Source: Callorhinus ursinus | Lineage: Eukaryota; Chordata; Mammalia; Carnivora; Otariidae | Direction of reading: 5' to 3' | Assembly: GCF_003265705.1 (NCBI RefSeq) | Contig: NW_020312966.1 | Span: 22,644,898-22,708,897, forward strand | DNA: 64,000 nt | Part shown: positions 23,836 to 37,365 of the stretch, in pieces | How the letters are laid out: each line of letters starts with the position of its first letter | Numbering within the stretch: position 1 is the stretch's first letter | Position numbers and translations under genes: made by a program | Notes under the pieces: generated by a model | What the model was told of the DNA's origin: nothing | The model's database searches: none | Seen by the model: only the letters and a program-made list of their open reading frames with translations

Positions 23836-24099
23836 AAAAGCATTTCATTGCATGAAAAAGCAAATTACGAATCCCAAGATTAAAAGAGGATATCTTGCTT
23901 CTGATTTTATAGCTGTTATAGAATAATAAGGGACTATTAGGAACACCCATTCAAAACTAAATATGACAATTTAATTAAAATGAGGAAATCCCTTGGAAAA
24001 ATGCAACTTGGTGAAATTGACACTATAAGAAATAGAAAGTCCAAATAACCCTATATCTATTAAAAAATTGAATTGAAATTTTCAAAATGTTTCCCAGAA

Positions 24100-24269
24100 A
24101 GGAGCTCCTCGGTGGCTCAGTCAGTTATGCACCTGATTCCTGGTTTCAGCTCAGGTCATGATCTCAGGGTCTTGAGATTGAGCCCTGTGTCAGACTTCCC
24201 AATCAGTGGGGAGTCCACTTGGGGATTCTCTCTCTCTTTCTCTGCCCCTCTACCCGCTCACACACACAT

Positions 24270-24315
<46 letters not shown>

Positions 24316-24344
24316 TCTTTAAAATAAATATATAAATCTTGGGG
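24100..24344 (+). mobile_element. can-SINE, + strand, with expanded (TC)n
   Basis: Head gctcctcggtggctcagtca, box B (gagattgagccct), then a (TC)n run at 24273-24322 that is much longer than in other copies, and a taaaataaatatataaatct tail. Older, diverged copy with a local microsatellite. Confidence 0.9.
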
Positions 24345-24950
24345 AAAAACAAGGCTCCCAAAAAGAAAATTCCAAACTCAGTTTTGTGGATGACAAAACT
24401 CACAATAAGGAAAGAAATAAGGAAAAAATAAGACCAAGCTTACCCAAAGAGTTGCATAAAAGAGAGGAGGAAAAAAAATGCAAAGCATTTCCCAAATCAT
24501 TTCATGAGGTCAGCACATCCCAATACCAAAACCTGATCAGGACATTATAAGGAAAAGAAAGATTACAAACAAGTATGTCTCTGTTAATATATTTTAAGAG
24601 GTTACCTTGAAAACTCATCATGCATGTTTAAAGGCTAAAATCAATGAATATATTTACTACCCTTGCAAGGAGGACTTTGGGACTCTTTCTGAATTTGAGA
24701 TTGTCCTAGGAGAGTTCAGGTTTTGTGCTTGACACTCTGACAAAAGAATTTTATAGACGTTGGTGTTCATTATGATCAGTTTAAAGTAAGACTGTAACAG
24801 AGACCTCTGGCTGGGGATGTTCCAGGAGCATGGCTTCATGAATTGTCTCAGTTCCTCATGTAGGTGACAAGGGTATTTATGGGTTGAGGGTACCACTCCA
24901 GATGGCATTCACTGCACGCAGGTGCCACTGGCTTGCTTTCTGCCACATCC
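24345..24950. other. Unique sequence
   Basis: Nothing recognised. The 83-codon minus-strand frame at 24657-24908 shows no known domain. Confidence 0.4.
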
Positions 24951-24954
24951 ACCA

Positions 24955-25480
24955 AACTCTTTCAGAACATGCTTAATTCACTCCACCCTAACAAGCCACT
25001 CAGCCGGGATGTTCTACTCCCATAGTTTTGTGTGGCCTGCCCATCATTATCGTTTAGCTGTCATCTAGACATCATCACTGGGGACATGCTCTCTGCACAC
25101 CCAGCCCGAAACCATGGCTTCTCATCCCAGCATGATCTCTTTCTTTCAAGTTGCTTTTTTTTTTATTTTTATATAACTTTGGAATATTTTATTTCTTTTA
25201 TAGAATGTCACCTCCACCAAGAGGCCTTCCAAGGTGACCCACCACGAGCAGACTCCAGTCACTCTGAGATCAGACTACTTTATATTTTATAGAACTTACC
25301 AATACTAGAAGATATTTATGTATTTCTTATTTTTTGTTTCTCGTGTTCTTGCGTTGTTAAGTTCTTTGAGGGAGAGAGATTCAGCTTTTTTTCTTTTTAA
25401 TTAATGTATACCCAGTGGAGTGAATAGTAGCACATTGTAGGTTCAAAATTAATATCTCTTGAATGAGTAAATACATGGAA
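24955..25480 (+). mobile_element. L2-like LINE 3' end
   Basis: The sequence 'tgtcacctccaccaagaggcc', 'ttccaaggtgacccacca', 'actttatattttatagaact' and 'gttctttgagggagagagatt' follows the order of the L2 3' end up to 'gaatgagtaaatacatgg'. Diverged and without an open frame. Confidence 0.6.
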
Positions 25481-25489
25481 GTGAGGCAT

Positions 25490-27930
25490 GCTATGAAGTG
25501 TTTTCTAACACTTAAAAAGTCGAAAGAGAAAATTAGAAGTCTGGCTAGGTAGTGTAACGTTTGTGTCTTTTAAAAAGCCTTCACTCAAAAAAGTATGTTT
25601 ATTAAGTTATCATTGCCCCTGAGGTAGAATCCTATAGGGATAACAAAAGTGTTTACTTTTTAAAAGACCTCTGTAAAAGTCGAAGTCCTCAGGATTGTGG
25701 AAACATCTTTAGTGGAGAATAATTTGATGTGAGTTAATCAACACAAACGGAATCCTTGGTAAGCAGCTAAAAGATCCCAGCAGAGGGGAAAATAGCCAAA
25801 ATGGGAAAACAGGAAACTACCTAAGACGAAAGCTTTATAATTTTTTCCCCAGGGCTAATCATGAAAGAATATGATTAAATCTAGCGACATTAGAATTTTA
25901 TTGAAACAACCAGACCCTTTTCCCCCTCAATCCTTAAAACTACTGTATTTATGCAATGACAGTTTCTTAAAATGAAAAAAGATCAATCCCACAAATTTTT
26001 TAAAAAATCAATTATCCAATGGGAAAGAGATGGATTACCATTGATTGCATCCTGCCTGTGGTAGAGATGATGGATGACCACAGTCATGGCATTGATCTTT
26101 GGGAACAGGCTTACACCGGTCTTGCATGGCTTATTATGGGGACCACCCACTCGGAGGATGCATAGATATACAACAAATACCACATTTTACATTCTGTCAG
26201 GGTCTCTCAGCTCTTCTTTTGTTCCCATAACTTTGATACTGTGTTCCTAAATCCAAGTGTTGTTACTTTGCCTTAAAAAATGTGTTCAGATCCAATGACA
26301 ATAAAGAACTTCTGGACAGACCAGTGCAGTCCCAGCATGAGAGAGCAGCCATATAAATGACCTTCTGACATTCCCTGTGGTTTGGTCCTCAGTGAAGCAC
26401 CTGAGAGCTCCTCTTGTAACTCATACAAATCCTTCACATTTTCAAATAACCAGGAAACATGTGAAATACAATAGGTGTATTCCAACCTGCAACATTTCAC
26501 GATGATAAATATTTCCAGTTCAGTTTCAATTTTATACTCTCTGAAAAAAATATATATATACATATATATGTATATATATTTATATATTTTATCAATAGTG
26601 ACTTGTTAGTTAAGTGGAATGTATTGTGACTCCAAGAAGGCTATTTTTATTCAAATTTATTTAAATGGTACATTCTTGGTTGAAAGGCATCTCAACTTCA
26701 GCCTCCTGCACTGTTCCAAGAATCACATGAACTCAGGACTGGTAACAAGAGCCATTTCAGATGCTACAAAGCATCCAGTGTTCCTCTGGTTGTTTACTGA
26801 ATGCAGCAGTTAAGCTTTGTTGCCACATCCTTTAATCACTGGTGGATGAACAGAACTGCCAAAAGCACATTTACAGGGATGGTTGTTGGAAGCGTGTTAA
26901 CCATTGTGGTACCGATTACACTGGACAGATGTTAAGTCATCTTTGTCATCCTAATATTTGTGTTGCTCTTTACACAAAATACACAGGAAAAAAATTGTTG
27001 ATGAGTAAGCCCAGTAAAAGAAGTGCAAAATATATCTTTGTGTCATACGTTAGCCCAAGTCAGTTTGACTGTTCAGCCAAGGTCAGTTTTTTTTATTTTA
27101 TATTATTTTATATTATTTTTTGGTAGGACTTGGTAAACTCGAGGGCTAAAAGAAGAAAGAAAGTATATTATTTTTAAAAAGGAGCTCTTACCAAATGCAG
27201 TAACATTTATTAGTAAACAGGTACAGACTAGTCATTCAAACCGGTCTGTGCTTTGGGCGAGCCTTTGCCCTGGGCACATGGATGCACCTGGAATGAACGG
27301 CCATTCTTCAGTGACAACACAAACAATGAGGGTAACTCATAACCAATGGACACAGATTAGTGTTCGCTAGCGCATCTGTTTAACACTTACATTTGATCTA
27401 TTTTGATAGTGACACGTTTGATATGCAAGTATCTTAACAAAAATTACCAGATAGACATAACACTTCCAAACTGAAAGTTTTCATTTCGGGGGCCTAACAA
27501 CCTAGCCAGAAGTGACCACCTAGATTGTGACAAATATTCTAAAGGAAAAAGAAGCAGAAGTGAACTTCCTCAAGACTGTGAACCTCTTTGCATTGTCTCT
27601 GTGCGACAGTGGGAATTGATCTTCCCATTCTGCTTTTGGAGACTTAACAAAATTAACCCTGAATGCCAACATGCAGAAATAGAATGTGGAGCAAGTTCAA
27701 ATATCAGCCATGATTTTGAACTGGGGCCTGAAATTAGATGTATTAGATATTATTACTATTCACATGTGAATGTTTATATCTAAATCAGTCATGGCCAGGC
27801 CCATCTTATACACAAAGTTCTAGGATGTTGAGAAAACACTTGCTAAGTTATCATATCACTATAAACTGACATGCCAGATTATGGCAGTTACAGTGAAGAT
27901 AAATAGATCATTTATGTTACCTAGTTTTGT
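25490..27930. other. Unique sequence with AT-repeat
   Basis: Contains an imperfect palindromic (AT)n tract at 26547-26590 and a T/A-rich stretch of tttatattat repeats at 27088-27118. Open frames of 96 and 94 codons (26273-26563 minus; 26842-27126 plus) are not recognisable proteins. Confidence 0.4.
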
Positions 27931-27931
27931 T

Positions 27932-27992
27932 TTGTTTTTTTTAGTTTCAAGTTTTTATTTAAATTCCAGTTAGTTAACAGATAGTGTAATAT
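27932..27992 (-). mobile_element. Very short L1 3' end, antisense
   Basis: About 60 bp: a T-run then aagtttttatttaaattcca, gttagttaacagatagtgta and atattagtttc. This matches the outermost 3' end of the L1 subfamily at 23256. Possible target duplication cctagtttt / cctattttt around it. Confidence 0.7.
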
Positions 27993-27994
27993 TA

Positions 27995-30900
27995 GTTTCC
28001 TATTTTTATTGAAAAGTAGTTGTAATAAACTAACCACCCAAGCAAGCAGACTTGTACTGAGGGAAGGTCAGGGAGCAGACAAATATTCGTTGAATGGCTG
28101 TTTCAGGCACATTATTAGCTGTGATCACATTACACTGTCTCCTTTATTACTTTGTGAGGCAGGGGATATCATTGTCTTGTTCATGAATGATGATTCATCA
28201 TGACTCATGCTGGATAGAGCTTCTTGTAAGTATCAAACAGTTGTACTGCAAAACTGCATTCAAAATCTTTTGATATTGGGATATGAAACGTCTGGATTTC
28301 TCCCTTAAAATAGAAGTTTTTATTGACTTTATATCATATAAATGCAGTTGTTCCCTAACTCTGAAATATGTAATGTTGTCAGATTGCCAGTTCATTTTTA
28401 GAAGATTTGCTGTACATTTTTTTTTCCTTTCCTGGGCACTATCTGGTGATTTTGTCATGTTTACATTGTTTTTGTATCCTTGAAGACTGTAAAGATGAAG
28501 TCTTTGTGAAAATGGGTATTACCTTTTCTTGGATTCAGGATGACTGAGTATAAGGTTGCCATCAGAGCTACATTGAAATCTCTCGTCCGTCTAGGCACTG
28601 AGTATATAATAGAACTTAGAGAGCATAGAGCACTTGCCTTCAAGGAACTTATCTTTGCCTGGAAATGAAGCCAAACTTTCTTCTTGGTGAGCAACGGTTG
28701 AGCTAAATCATGTAGACTTAGAATTGATCACTTTCTTCATAGAAGGCTTCTTTTTGCTCTTTGCTCCTAAGACCGCATGAAGCCCAGAGAGTTTCTACAT
28801 AAGTTCTATTCTAATTGACACTTGCCACCAAAAGCTTGCTAATAGAGCAGAAGGCTGGTGAGTGCTGATGTTTACCAACACACAGCATCCTTTGTAATGG
28901 GCTTGTGGGGAGAAATAAAGATTGACAACCTCACTGCTCTGTCCAGCTCCTCCCTTTTAAAATATTGATACTTGTTCTGAAGTCACTTATAACCCTCTGT
29001 TGTGGCTAATTGGAGGCACTTAGTCCCACTGCTAGCTTCTTGCTGTGATAAATATTTAATCACAGAGGGGAAAGCGCCTTTTTGAGAACATACATTGGTC
29101 TGTGGCTCTTGAAAACAGAATAAAGGGCACTATTACCTGGAAGGAGCCTTCACTCCCTAGTCCAGGGTTGAGAAAGGTCCACCTAATTACCTCTGCTGAG
29201 AAGCAGCAGTCTCCTCACTGACTGTCTGACATTTAGACATTTCTCCCCTCACCTCTTCCCGTTGGTGTGAAAAGGAACTGAATACAAAACGAAAGTCCAC
29301 TTTGCTGGCAAATTTTTTACCCATCACAAAGTTAGGCCATGGATATGTGGTATGTCACTCTAACTGTGTCATTTTTCTCTCCAATTAAAAATAATGGATG
29401 CTATTGGCCTGTCAGGCTGCACAATATTCCTGTAGGGAGAAAATTAGTTGGTATCTCCACAGAGCCATTGTCCACTAATTTGAAGTTCAAGGTCTGACTG
29501 CGATCCATCTCCATGTCTCTCCACATTATCAAGAGTGTCACTGAGAATCCGCACTTCCCGTGGGAAGGACTCTGACAAGCACTATTACAGCAGAACCCAT
29601 TTTTCCTGGAACAGTTTTCATGCAAACTGGGAGTGAGAAAAGATTATCACATCTTTCAATTACTCAACTATATTTCCTGGAAGGAAGTCTTCTGAATTTG
29701 TCAGTAGCTGCTTCATCACAGAGATGTTAATATATTGTATGGGCCAATTTTCTGTGACAAATGCACTTTGAGCACAAAAAACAAGAAGCTTTTAATATGT
29801 CAGGTATTAGAAGAGCGTAAAGGGTATACGCCCAACATTGGTCAAAGGAAGTGAAACATTCTGCTTGTGTATATATATGTATATGTGTTCTCTTTATATT
29901 TTGATTTCTCCAATACAGAGAGGAATAAACAAGTTGTCTGTCCTCCCTAGACCAGTTGGGCCGCCAGTTGTTGAAATAAATGCTGACAATCTGAAGTTTG
30001 GATACAAATAATTGAACAGGTGCAAAACCATTTCATTAAATCCTGTAAGCCAGAAGTAAATTTTAATAGTTAAAAACATTTTATTCCTCCTCAATTACAC
30101 CTACTCAGCCTTCAGGGTCTTCTCTTTGAAAGAGAGTGCTGTTGCTGATAGGGACAACTTTCCTTGAAGGGAATTACATTCTGGGTTATAACTATAGTCA
30201 GTATTAACTCCTGGTTGAAAACCATCCCTCTAAACCCATCTGTAAAGACTGCAAAATATATGTGAAAAGAAAAAAATATTTTATGATCAAAAACATTAAA
30301 GGGATAGAACTTAAATTATTTCAAGACACAATCATTAACCCCAAACTTAGCAGGATTCCAATAACTAGAATTCGGAAGGGGACAAAGCTGTCTGTGCCTA
30401 GCTGAATATACAGAGCTTTCTCAGGTTCATGTCACGTAATATTTTCCCTTTATGGTTCTTCAGAAATTTGTTGAGGTGTCTCCAGGATATGAGCTACAAA
30501 AATTTCAGACATACAGCATGAATAAAGACATTTCTTCTTATTCCTAAGGGTTCCTCATGATTATCTTAAGGAGTACCTAGCCTAGCATTTCACCTTGTCT
30601 GATAGTAAGTTAATTTTCTTTTTCTTTTCATAAGTGTAGCTGATTTTGCATGTATATTACATATCTTCTTGAGCAACTTATGGAAGTTCAGTTAAATATC
30701 CCTATATAAGAACTAACATTTAACATCTAACTGTAAGCTATAGGAACCATAGCCTTAGAGATTAGAGGCTTCCTACCTCATCTGCCACCCCTAAGAAAAT
30801 ATTGGAAAATCCTTAGAAGATGAGAGTTTATAAAATAATTGCATTTTGGATTCATCTACTATTATACTAGTTTTAACAGACTAGAGAAATTTTGTGTGAG

Positions 30901-32495
30901 AAAAAATCAAGTGGCTCTTCACAGCAAGCAGTGGGGTATTTTTGTTCATGAGTTCCATAAATGTACATCAATTAATCTAAAATATCTCAGGGATAGGAGC
31001 TGGAGGAAGATAGTACAATAAATCTGTGTGGTTCACATTGGCTAATTTTACAGAATAAACAGGCCCAGTTAAGAGAAGGGTCTTGCCTAGAATTTGTTTC
31101 CTTATTCCCAGTTCCACAGTCTTTGGATTATAACTATATTTCTCCTTTAATGGAAGAAGGGAAATGAACTACAGAATTTCTGGGTAGAAATAAACTTTGA
31201 TTTTAATTGTGACTAAAAAACCAGGCTATGGAGGCCTGGTTTTTGAATTCATCTTTATGAATTAAAGATGAGTCTTTAATGTGGTAATAATGTAAGAAAT
31301 TTGACAATGATACAGATAACATCAACTGAAGTGCCTTAATATCATTCAATCCCTAATGATCACAATCGAATTAGGATATAGTACTTTGTTTGGGTTCCAC
31401 AGCTGACCTATGAAGTGCCCCCAAGAGAGAAGAATGAATGTGATTAATTGTTGAATTTTTTCTCCTAGTTCAGGAAAACACTTTAAACTCCATTAAGCCT
31501 GGAGAGGACAAAACTATCATTGGGGGATAGTGATTACTTAAGAAAATTTCAAGTATAAAGAGGAAGATGATTCAGAAGAGGAAGGGTTGTGACATATTAC
31601 TAGTAAGACCATAGCAGGAACTGGGTTTGAATGGATCAGAAGGGACTTAAGTTAGACATAACAAAGCACAGTGTGATGGATTTGAAACACAACTTGATGT
31701 GGCTATGAAAATATCTTCCCAGGAGAACTGGAAAATGCAAAAAGAAAAAGAAAAAGGCAATGTCTGTCTGGATCATTAATGTAGATATCTACCTAAAAAG
31801 AAGTTATTGAATTCGGAATTCCCTCCCAGTCCTAGAATTCAGAGTACCAATGACTAAAAATGCATAGTCTCCAGGCAAAACACCTCTCTTTTGAGACTTT
31901 ACATATTGAGGCCAGGGATGATAAATCATCTGTAGAATCCTATATACAGTCATTTAAACTCGAAAATAGAAACCGAGTGATCTCCACTCTTTCAGAAATT
32001 GGTTAAAAGAAAAACGGAAAGGAATTTACTCGAGCAGTAGTTCCAAGGAAAATGACTTATGACAAATGCAGATGCCTATGAGACACACACGTGTACATAT
32101 GCCATAGATGGATTTGTAACAAAAGAGTTTGGGAAGGCATTTAGTCTTACTTTAGTTAATGGGATACTAAGGAACGTTTTTCTATTTTGCAAAAAGGGAA
32201 AGCTTATTAAAATAAGACCTTTGGAACGAGACTCTAATTTTTTTAGATAAAACCAAAGTTAGATCATATTTCATAATCTGTTGCCATAGTTCGCATTGAA
32301 AAGGGGCATGGAAGTAGAAAAAAATTCAAGGAGACAGTTCTTTGATGACGTGAAGCTTTTCTAAACTAACTTAGTATTATTTTTCCTCTCTCTCCTCTCC
32401 CACCATGGCACCACTACCCCCAGTCTGTCTGACACCCCCTGTCCAATACAGTGGGACACAATTTTGCAACAATGTTACAGAATGAGCTGCAGGAA
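27995..32495. other. Long unique stretch with few repeats
   Basis: Four and a half kilobases with no transposon I could recognise. Candidate homeodomain-type cores occur (for example gtggctaattgg near 29000) but nothing decisive. Open frames of up to 86 codons are unremarkable. Repeat-poor stretches like this are sometimes constrained, but this needs alignment. Confidence 0.4.
31216..31271 (+). repeat. Two adjacent short hairpins
   Basis: First: a perfect 11-bp stem (aaaaaccaggc 31216-31226 and gcctggttttt 31234-31244) with a 7-base loop. Second: a 9-bp stem (tcatcttta 31249-31257 and taaagatga 31263-31271) with a 5-base loop. Only four bases separate them. Confidence 0.8.
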
Positions 32496-32499
32496 TCGT

Positions 32500-32995
32500 G
32501 TGTCATTTTCCTGTTGTTGCCTTAAGAAACTGCCACAAGCTTAGTGGCTTAAATCATGATGGTTTTATTGTTCTACAGATTTGGAATTCAGAAGTCTGAA
32601 ATCAGTCTCATGGGATTAATCTAAAGTTGTCATCAAGGGTGCATTCTTTTCTGGAGAAGAATTGTTTCCAGGTTTCTTCCCACCTTCGAGAGGCCACCAG
32701 CATTCCTTGGCTTGTGGCCCCTTCCCAAGCCAGCCATGGTGGGCTGGGTTCTTGTCATGTCCTCTTACTGTGCCCTTTTCTCTGCCTCCCTCTTCCATTG
32801 TTTATCACTGCACTACCCTTGTGATTGCCTTCAGCCCACCTGCATAAATCCCGGATAACCTGCCATCTCAAGGTTGGTGATTTGAAATCCCAAAAGCACT
32901 CTGTAATATAGCCTAACATATTCTCGGGTTTTGGGGAATAGGACTTAGACATCTTGGGTTAAGGGAGAAGGGAGGTATTCTGCTTACTATGGTCC
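32500..32995 (+). mobile_element. Ancient mammalian interspersed repeat (related to 5065-5442)
   Basis: Phrases: 'gccttaagaaactgccacaag', cttagtggcttaaatcatga, ggaattcagaagtctgaaat, ggccaccagcattccttgg and ttgtggccccttcccaagcc. They match the well-known old mammalian repeat in order. Open frames over it (32616-32847) are repeat by-products. Confidence 0.6.
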
Positions 32996-35900
32996 AAATG
33001 GCAAATGCACACACACGGACACACCCATGCAGGAAATTGAATCATAGTATCTACAGATAAACTTGGAGACTCCCTTTGCCTCAACTTTAGATAAAATAAG
33101 AGTTTTCTTCTGTAAAACTTTGTATAAAAACTAAGGCTGCTGACTTGAGTTTTAGCCAGATCCCTCACCTTGAGGTCATTCTCTAAATGACGTACCCAAA
33201 GTGAAAGAAAAAAGGAAATTTACATACATCCTGAAGATGACCCTTTTGTGAACACTGGTTTTTCCTTTTGTTTCCTGATTTCAAATTCACTAGAAAGATG
33301 ACGTGGTGGACATGGAGGGTATGGAAGAAATCCCCAACACCTAATCCTGATGTAAAAGGGAAAGACTTTTATGTTATTCAACATACTAATTTTTTTAATA
33401 TGCGAAGTTAAAGGGCGAGAGTCTCACTGAATTATTTTATTGGACATGCTCAGCAATGCAAAGAAAAGAAGAAAGGCATCTGCCTTCAATTAACGTGCTA
33501 GGCAGTATCACTTAAGAGGTAGTCTGTGTGTGAGCAAATGACTAAGAACTTGATTCATGGGAAGAGAGCTATAAAGAAATCAATATTTTTGGTGAAGATA
33601 AAAAAGCAGATCCACTTTCACATTGTGGTTTTCTTGTTTGTTTCACGGGTGATTCCCCAGGATTCCCATCCAAACCACATGCAAAGTAAAAGGGAATGCT
33701 CTTTAAGTATCTTTGAAAAGGCTTCACTACCTTTGTCAGAGCATTTTAGTTGGCAAGCGTGTCACGTCACATGCAATGATGTGAAATTTGTACATTCTGT
33801 GATTGAGGGTCATTCATCAAATCTAATTCCAGAGGATCTGGGAAAGGTAAGCTACATGTTCCTGATTCACTAGACAGAGAGGATTTGACCAAATATTAAG
33901 ATATTGATTTTTTTTCAGTAATTTATTAAAGCAGGCTTTAATGGATAAAATGGAATGCCACGCTGAGTGATAAGTGGTCTTTCTGTCATGCACGTCAGAA
34001 CATCCCAAAGAGTACTGCTCCTTAGCAGTCTGTCCCAGCATTCTTTAATCCAAATGCAGACCTATTGTCAGTTTCCTTTCAAAATTCTATAGCAATCAAG
34101 AAAATTTTGAATGCTCCATAAAATCAAATACATTCATGATCAGAGCTTTCTTTCCACAACCAAAGAAAGAAACAGTTATGTCAAATGGCTTGGAGTATAT
34201 TGTTCTTTGTGGCCTCCAGAGGAGTTGATAGTTCTAAAACTGTCTACAGACACGGAGTAGTGTACATTTCCCACATTCTGTCCACCTTGTTGTTGGAATA
34301 TATTCTGCATGTAGGTATGATGCAGATTATTTTTTAATGTATGCTTTTTATGAGGGGCATCGAAAATCAATGTTGAAAGTGATTTGGATATACAATCTAA
34401 GAAACACTGATAATTACAAGAGTCACATATTCCCACTGTGACTAGTAATTTTTGTGCAAGTTTATTTTTCTATGTGTAAAGCTTAAATCCTAGAACAAAC
34501 AGTAAAATCTGGTGAACAGTATACTCTTGTTAATCACACAGACTCATCCAATGACCTGCTCTCAAGTGAGGAATGGATGTCAGTGTTTTTTTCATGTGGA
34601 AAATATTTGGGTGGCATGGACAATTAGGAACATAGAAAAACATAACAAACCTGTGTTCCTATAATTTGTGTTTTCTTTAACATATGAGAATATCTTGGCT
34701 TTCAAAGCTCAGACAGATTGATAAAATTATTAGGAGTGCCTTAAAGCAGTTACTTAAGATTTAGCATCTGTTTAAGCTTCAGAGTGAAGTCTAGAAGTTT
34801 CCTGCCTTTCCTGAATCTACGATCTAAACAAAACACCCACCTTGTTTTCAGAAAAGATCTGTTGAACAGTAGTGAAGATGAGTGAAGGGCTAAGATGAGT
34901 TCCATATGTCTTTTTTTTTTTTAATTGCAAATTACTTGTTACTTCCCTACCCTTGCCATAAATTTAGGATACAACTGAAGAGACTACAGGGGGTTTGGCC
35001 TTGTCCACCTTACTCACTGATTTGTGTTGGGGAGAGCACACACCTTTAACACATTAGACATTTGTTATCTAGGTGAGGTGAGGCTGGCCAATTAGAGTGG
35101 GTCCGTCCAAACTAAAGGGGCTAGAACTTTGGGGTTATGCCATTCCACAGGAAGGAAAGGGGACTGGAGCGAAGCAAATACAGCTTAACTCTTGCTCAAA
35201 AGACCATTTGATTGTGCGTGTGTGTCAGTGAGACTCACAGTCCAGGTTTCAGAAGTCACTTTGGTCTGTAAATTCCACCTCCTGAATTTGAGCTCTACTT
35301 CTGCTCCTCTGATGTGTTTGTTGGATCCCTTGGAGAAGTCACAGGGACAGCATTGCCATGTTCTAGTTGTGAGATACGGGGAGCAGGAAAGGTGAGAGAA
35401 GTAAAGGGAACTTGAGATGGAGAAACAACGCTGACACAATGTCAGTTTTTGATGTATTTTAAGTGTAAACAATGAATATGGATAATTTGGTCACTTATAT
35501 AACCTGAGTAGATGCCCCTAACTTACCAACATTCAGCCAGTCTCTACTAATATAAAGTCATCAGAAAAAGAAAAAAATTGTCCTAAGGAGTTAGTCACAA
35601 ATGCTTGTACCCTGTGAATCATGTTCGGCACTGAGCAGCTTTGCTCATTAACCCTCAGGCATCTAAACAAAGTTACCACTAGCTAACGATTACTTTTTCA
35701 TTGAAATATAGGAATGGCTTCCTTTTTATCCCATTGGATCTTTACTGAAATGTGTTTCCTGGAAGGCTATCTTACAGATGCAAACTTGGGTTTAAAAGCT
35801 AGGTAATTTGAGATGGAAAACTATACTTGTGCATATGTTAGTGATACCCTTAAAGTGTGTGTGTAAGTTGCTGTTGAATTTCCAAATTGAATTAAATATT

Positions 35901-36045
35901 TTAAATTTCAGTAAGAAATATGCTATATATCCCCATTGGATTCCGTTCCTTTCCTTAGTCATCTATCATCTATAGCTCTCTATTTCAGCTCTCTGATGGT
36001 CACTTACTACCGAAGTGTAGGTTTTTATGCTTCTACTAGATTTAT
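32996..36045. other. Unique sequence
   Basis: No repeat recognised apart from simple tracts (T-run at 34911-34922). The 115-codon frame at 33526-33873 (plus) is the longest here but has no recognisable domain. Confidence 0.4.
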
Positions 36046-36049
36046 TTGT

Positions 36050-36195
36050 AAATTAATATTCTAAGTTATGGTTGAGCTTTGCAACAATCTTGCAAGATAG
36101 TTATTTCCTGACTCCCAAGGAAATAGTCTCGAAGAAGACCAGTAACGGGATGAGGGCCACGTAGGTAATAAGCACCATGATTCAAACGCTCATGC
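36050..36195 (-). mobile_element. MIR remnant (short)
   Basis: The segment 'gcaacaatcttgcaagatag' and the 'gaagaccagtaacggg...' part followed by 'attcaaacgctcatgcc' resembles antisense MIR. Weak. Confidence 0.35.
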
Positions 36196-36249
36196 CAAGA
36201 CATGTGGAAAGCAGTCTGCCTTCCACAAGGGACAGCTTTGCCTAAGCCA

Positions 36250-37080
36250 AAAAAAAAAAAAAAAAAGGAAAGGTAACTCTTTTCATAAATTTACCTATAC
36301 TTCAGTTCTCTCAGGGTAAGTGGATTTTTTATCTCAATTGATCCAGATTAGCTTTCTGGTAAAATCAAAATTCACAGGATAGTTGCCAGCTAATTCCTAT
36401 TTGTGGGGTGGTAGGACATCTGGCGGAAGAGACTTATGATACAAAAGTACTACATTGTTAAAATACATTTATTAAATACGTTATTTTCCCCTCCTCCACC
36501 TCCTCCAAGTTGAGAAAAATGATGCGCCATCGGTATCGACGTGCTCTTACTTTACCATTATTCCTGGACCACCTTGAAGGGAGGGTACAATAAAGGTTCA
36601 TTTGTTATGTGCCTACCACAATAGATAGATTTAAATGGCTTTTTTCTATTACTGCATTCACAGCAGCTTTCTTATTGTGTGACATAACATGATATACACA
36701 AGCAAGGAGCAAAATTCCCAATGTGGCTTATCTTTTTTCTGAACCAGTGACGTGAAGGAGTATTATGTTTCACCACTTGTCTTGGTTTCTTGTTTTTCTA
36801 CAGTTCATTGTAAACAGTGAGCTATTGTTCATTCTTAGCTTGCTTTTAATCTCAAAGAAAAAAGTAGCGGCCATTTGTACACTTTGTCAATCACCTAGGC
36901 AATTCAGTTGGATTTTTAAGACATTTGCCTGTTTCCATATTGTGTATTATATTTGTTTTTCTGAATCTTTATTATATATTTGTTAACTCTAGGAAAATAA
37001 ATACTCTAGAAACAAATCATTTCCCAAAGAATCAATTAAGAAATCTTTATGAATATTTCATTAAAATTATTACTACTCCT
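36250..37080. other. Unique sequence with A-run
   Basis: An A18 run lies at about 36250-36267. No gene or further repeat recognised. Confidence 0.4.
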
Positions 37081-37222
37081 GGGGCGCCTGGGTGGGTGGC
37101 TCAGTCAGTTAAGCATCTGCCTTCATCTCAGATCTTGATCCCAGGGTCCTGGGATTGAGCCCCACATCAGCATCTGGCTCCTTCTCAGCGGGGAGTCTGC
37201 TTCTGCCCCTCCCCCACTCGTG

Positions 37223-37258
<36 letters not shown>

Positions 37259-37365
37259 TTCACTCTTGCTCTCGCTTTCACTCTCGCTCTCGCTTTCTCA
37301 CTTGTACTCAGATAAATAAATAAAATATTTTTAAAAATTAAAAAATAAAAATAAAAAGTAAAATA
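37081..37365 (+). mobile_element. can-SINE, + strand, expanded pyrimidine tract
   Basis: Full head with a duplicated ggtggg (ctgggtgggtggctcag), both Pol III boxes, and a (TC)n plus (ctcgctttca)n stretch at 37221-37300 that makes it longer than usual. The flanking repeat aaaattatta (about 37063-37072 and 37366-37375) fits a target duplication. Confidence 0.93.

Noticed and set aside
33526..33873. 115-codon plus-strand open frame
   Set aside because: No recognisable domain, low-complexity-free but family-less; length is within chance for this much six-frame DNA.
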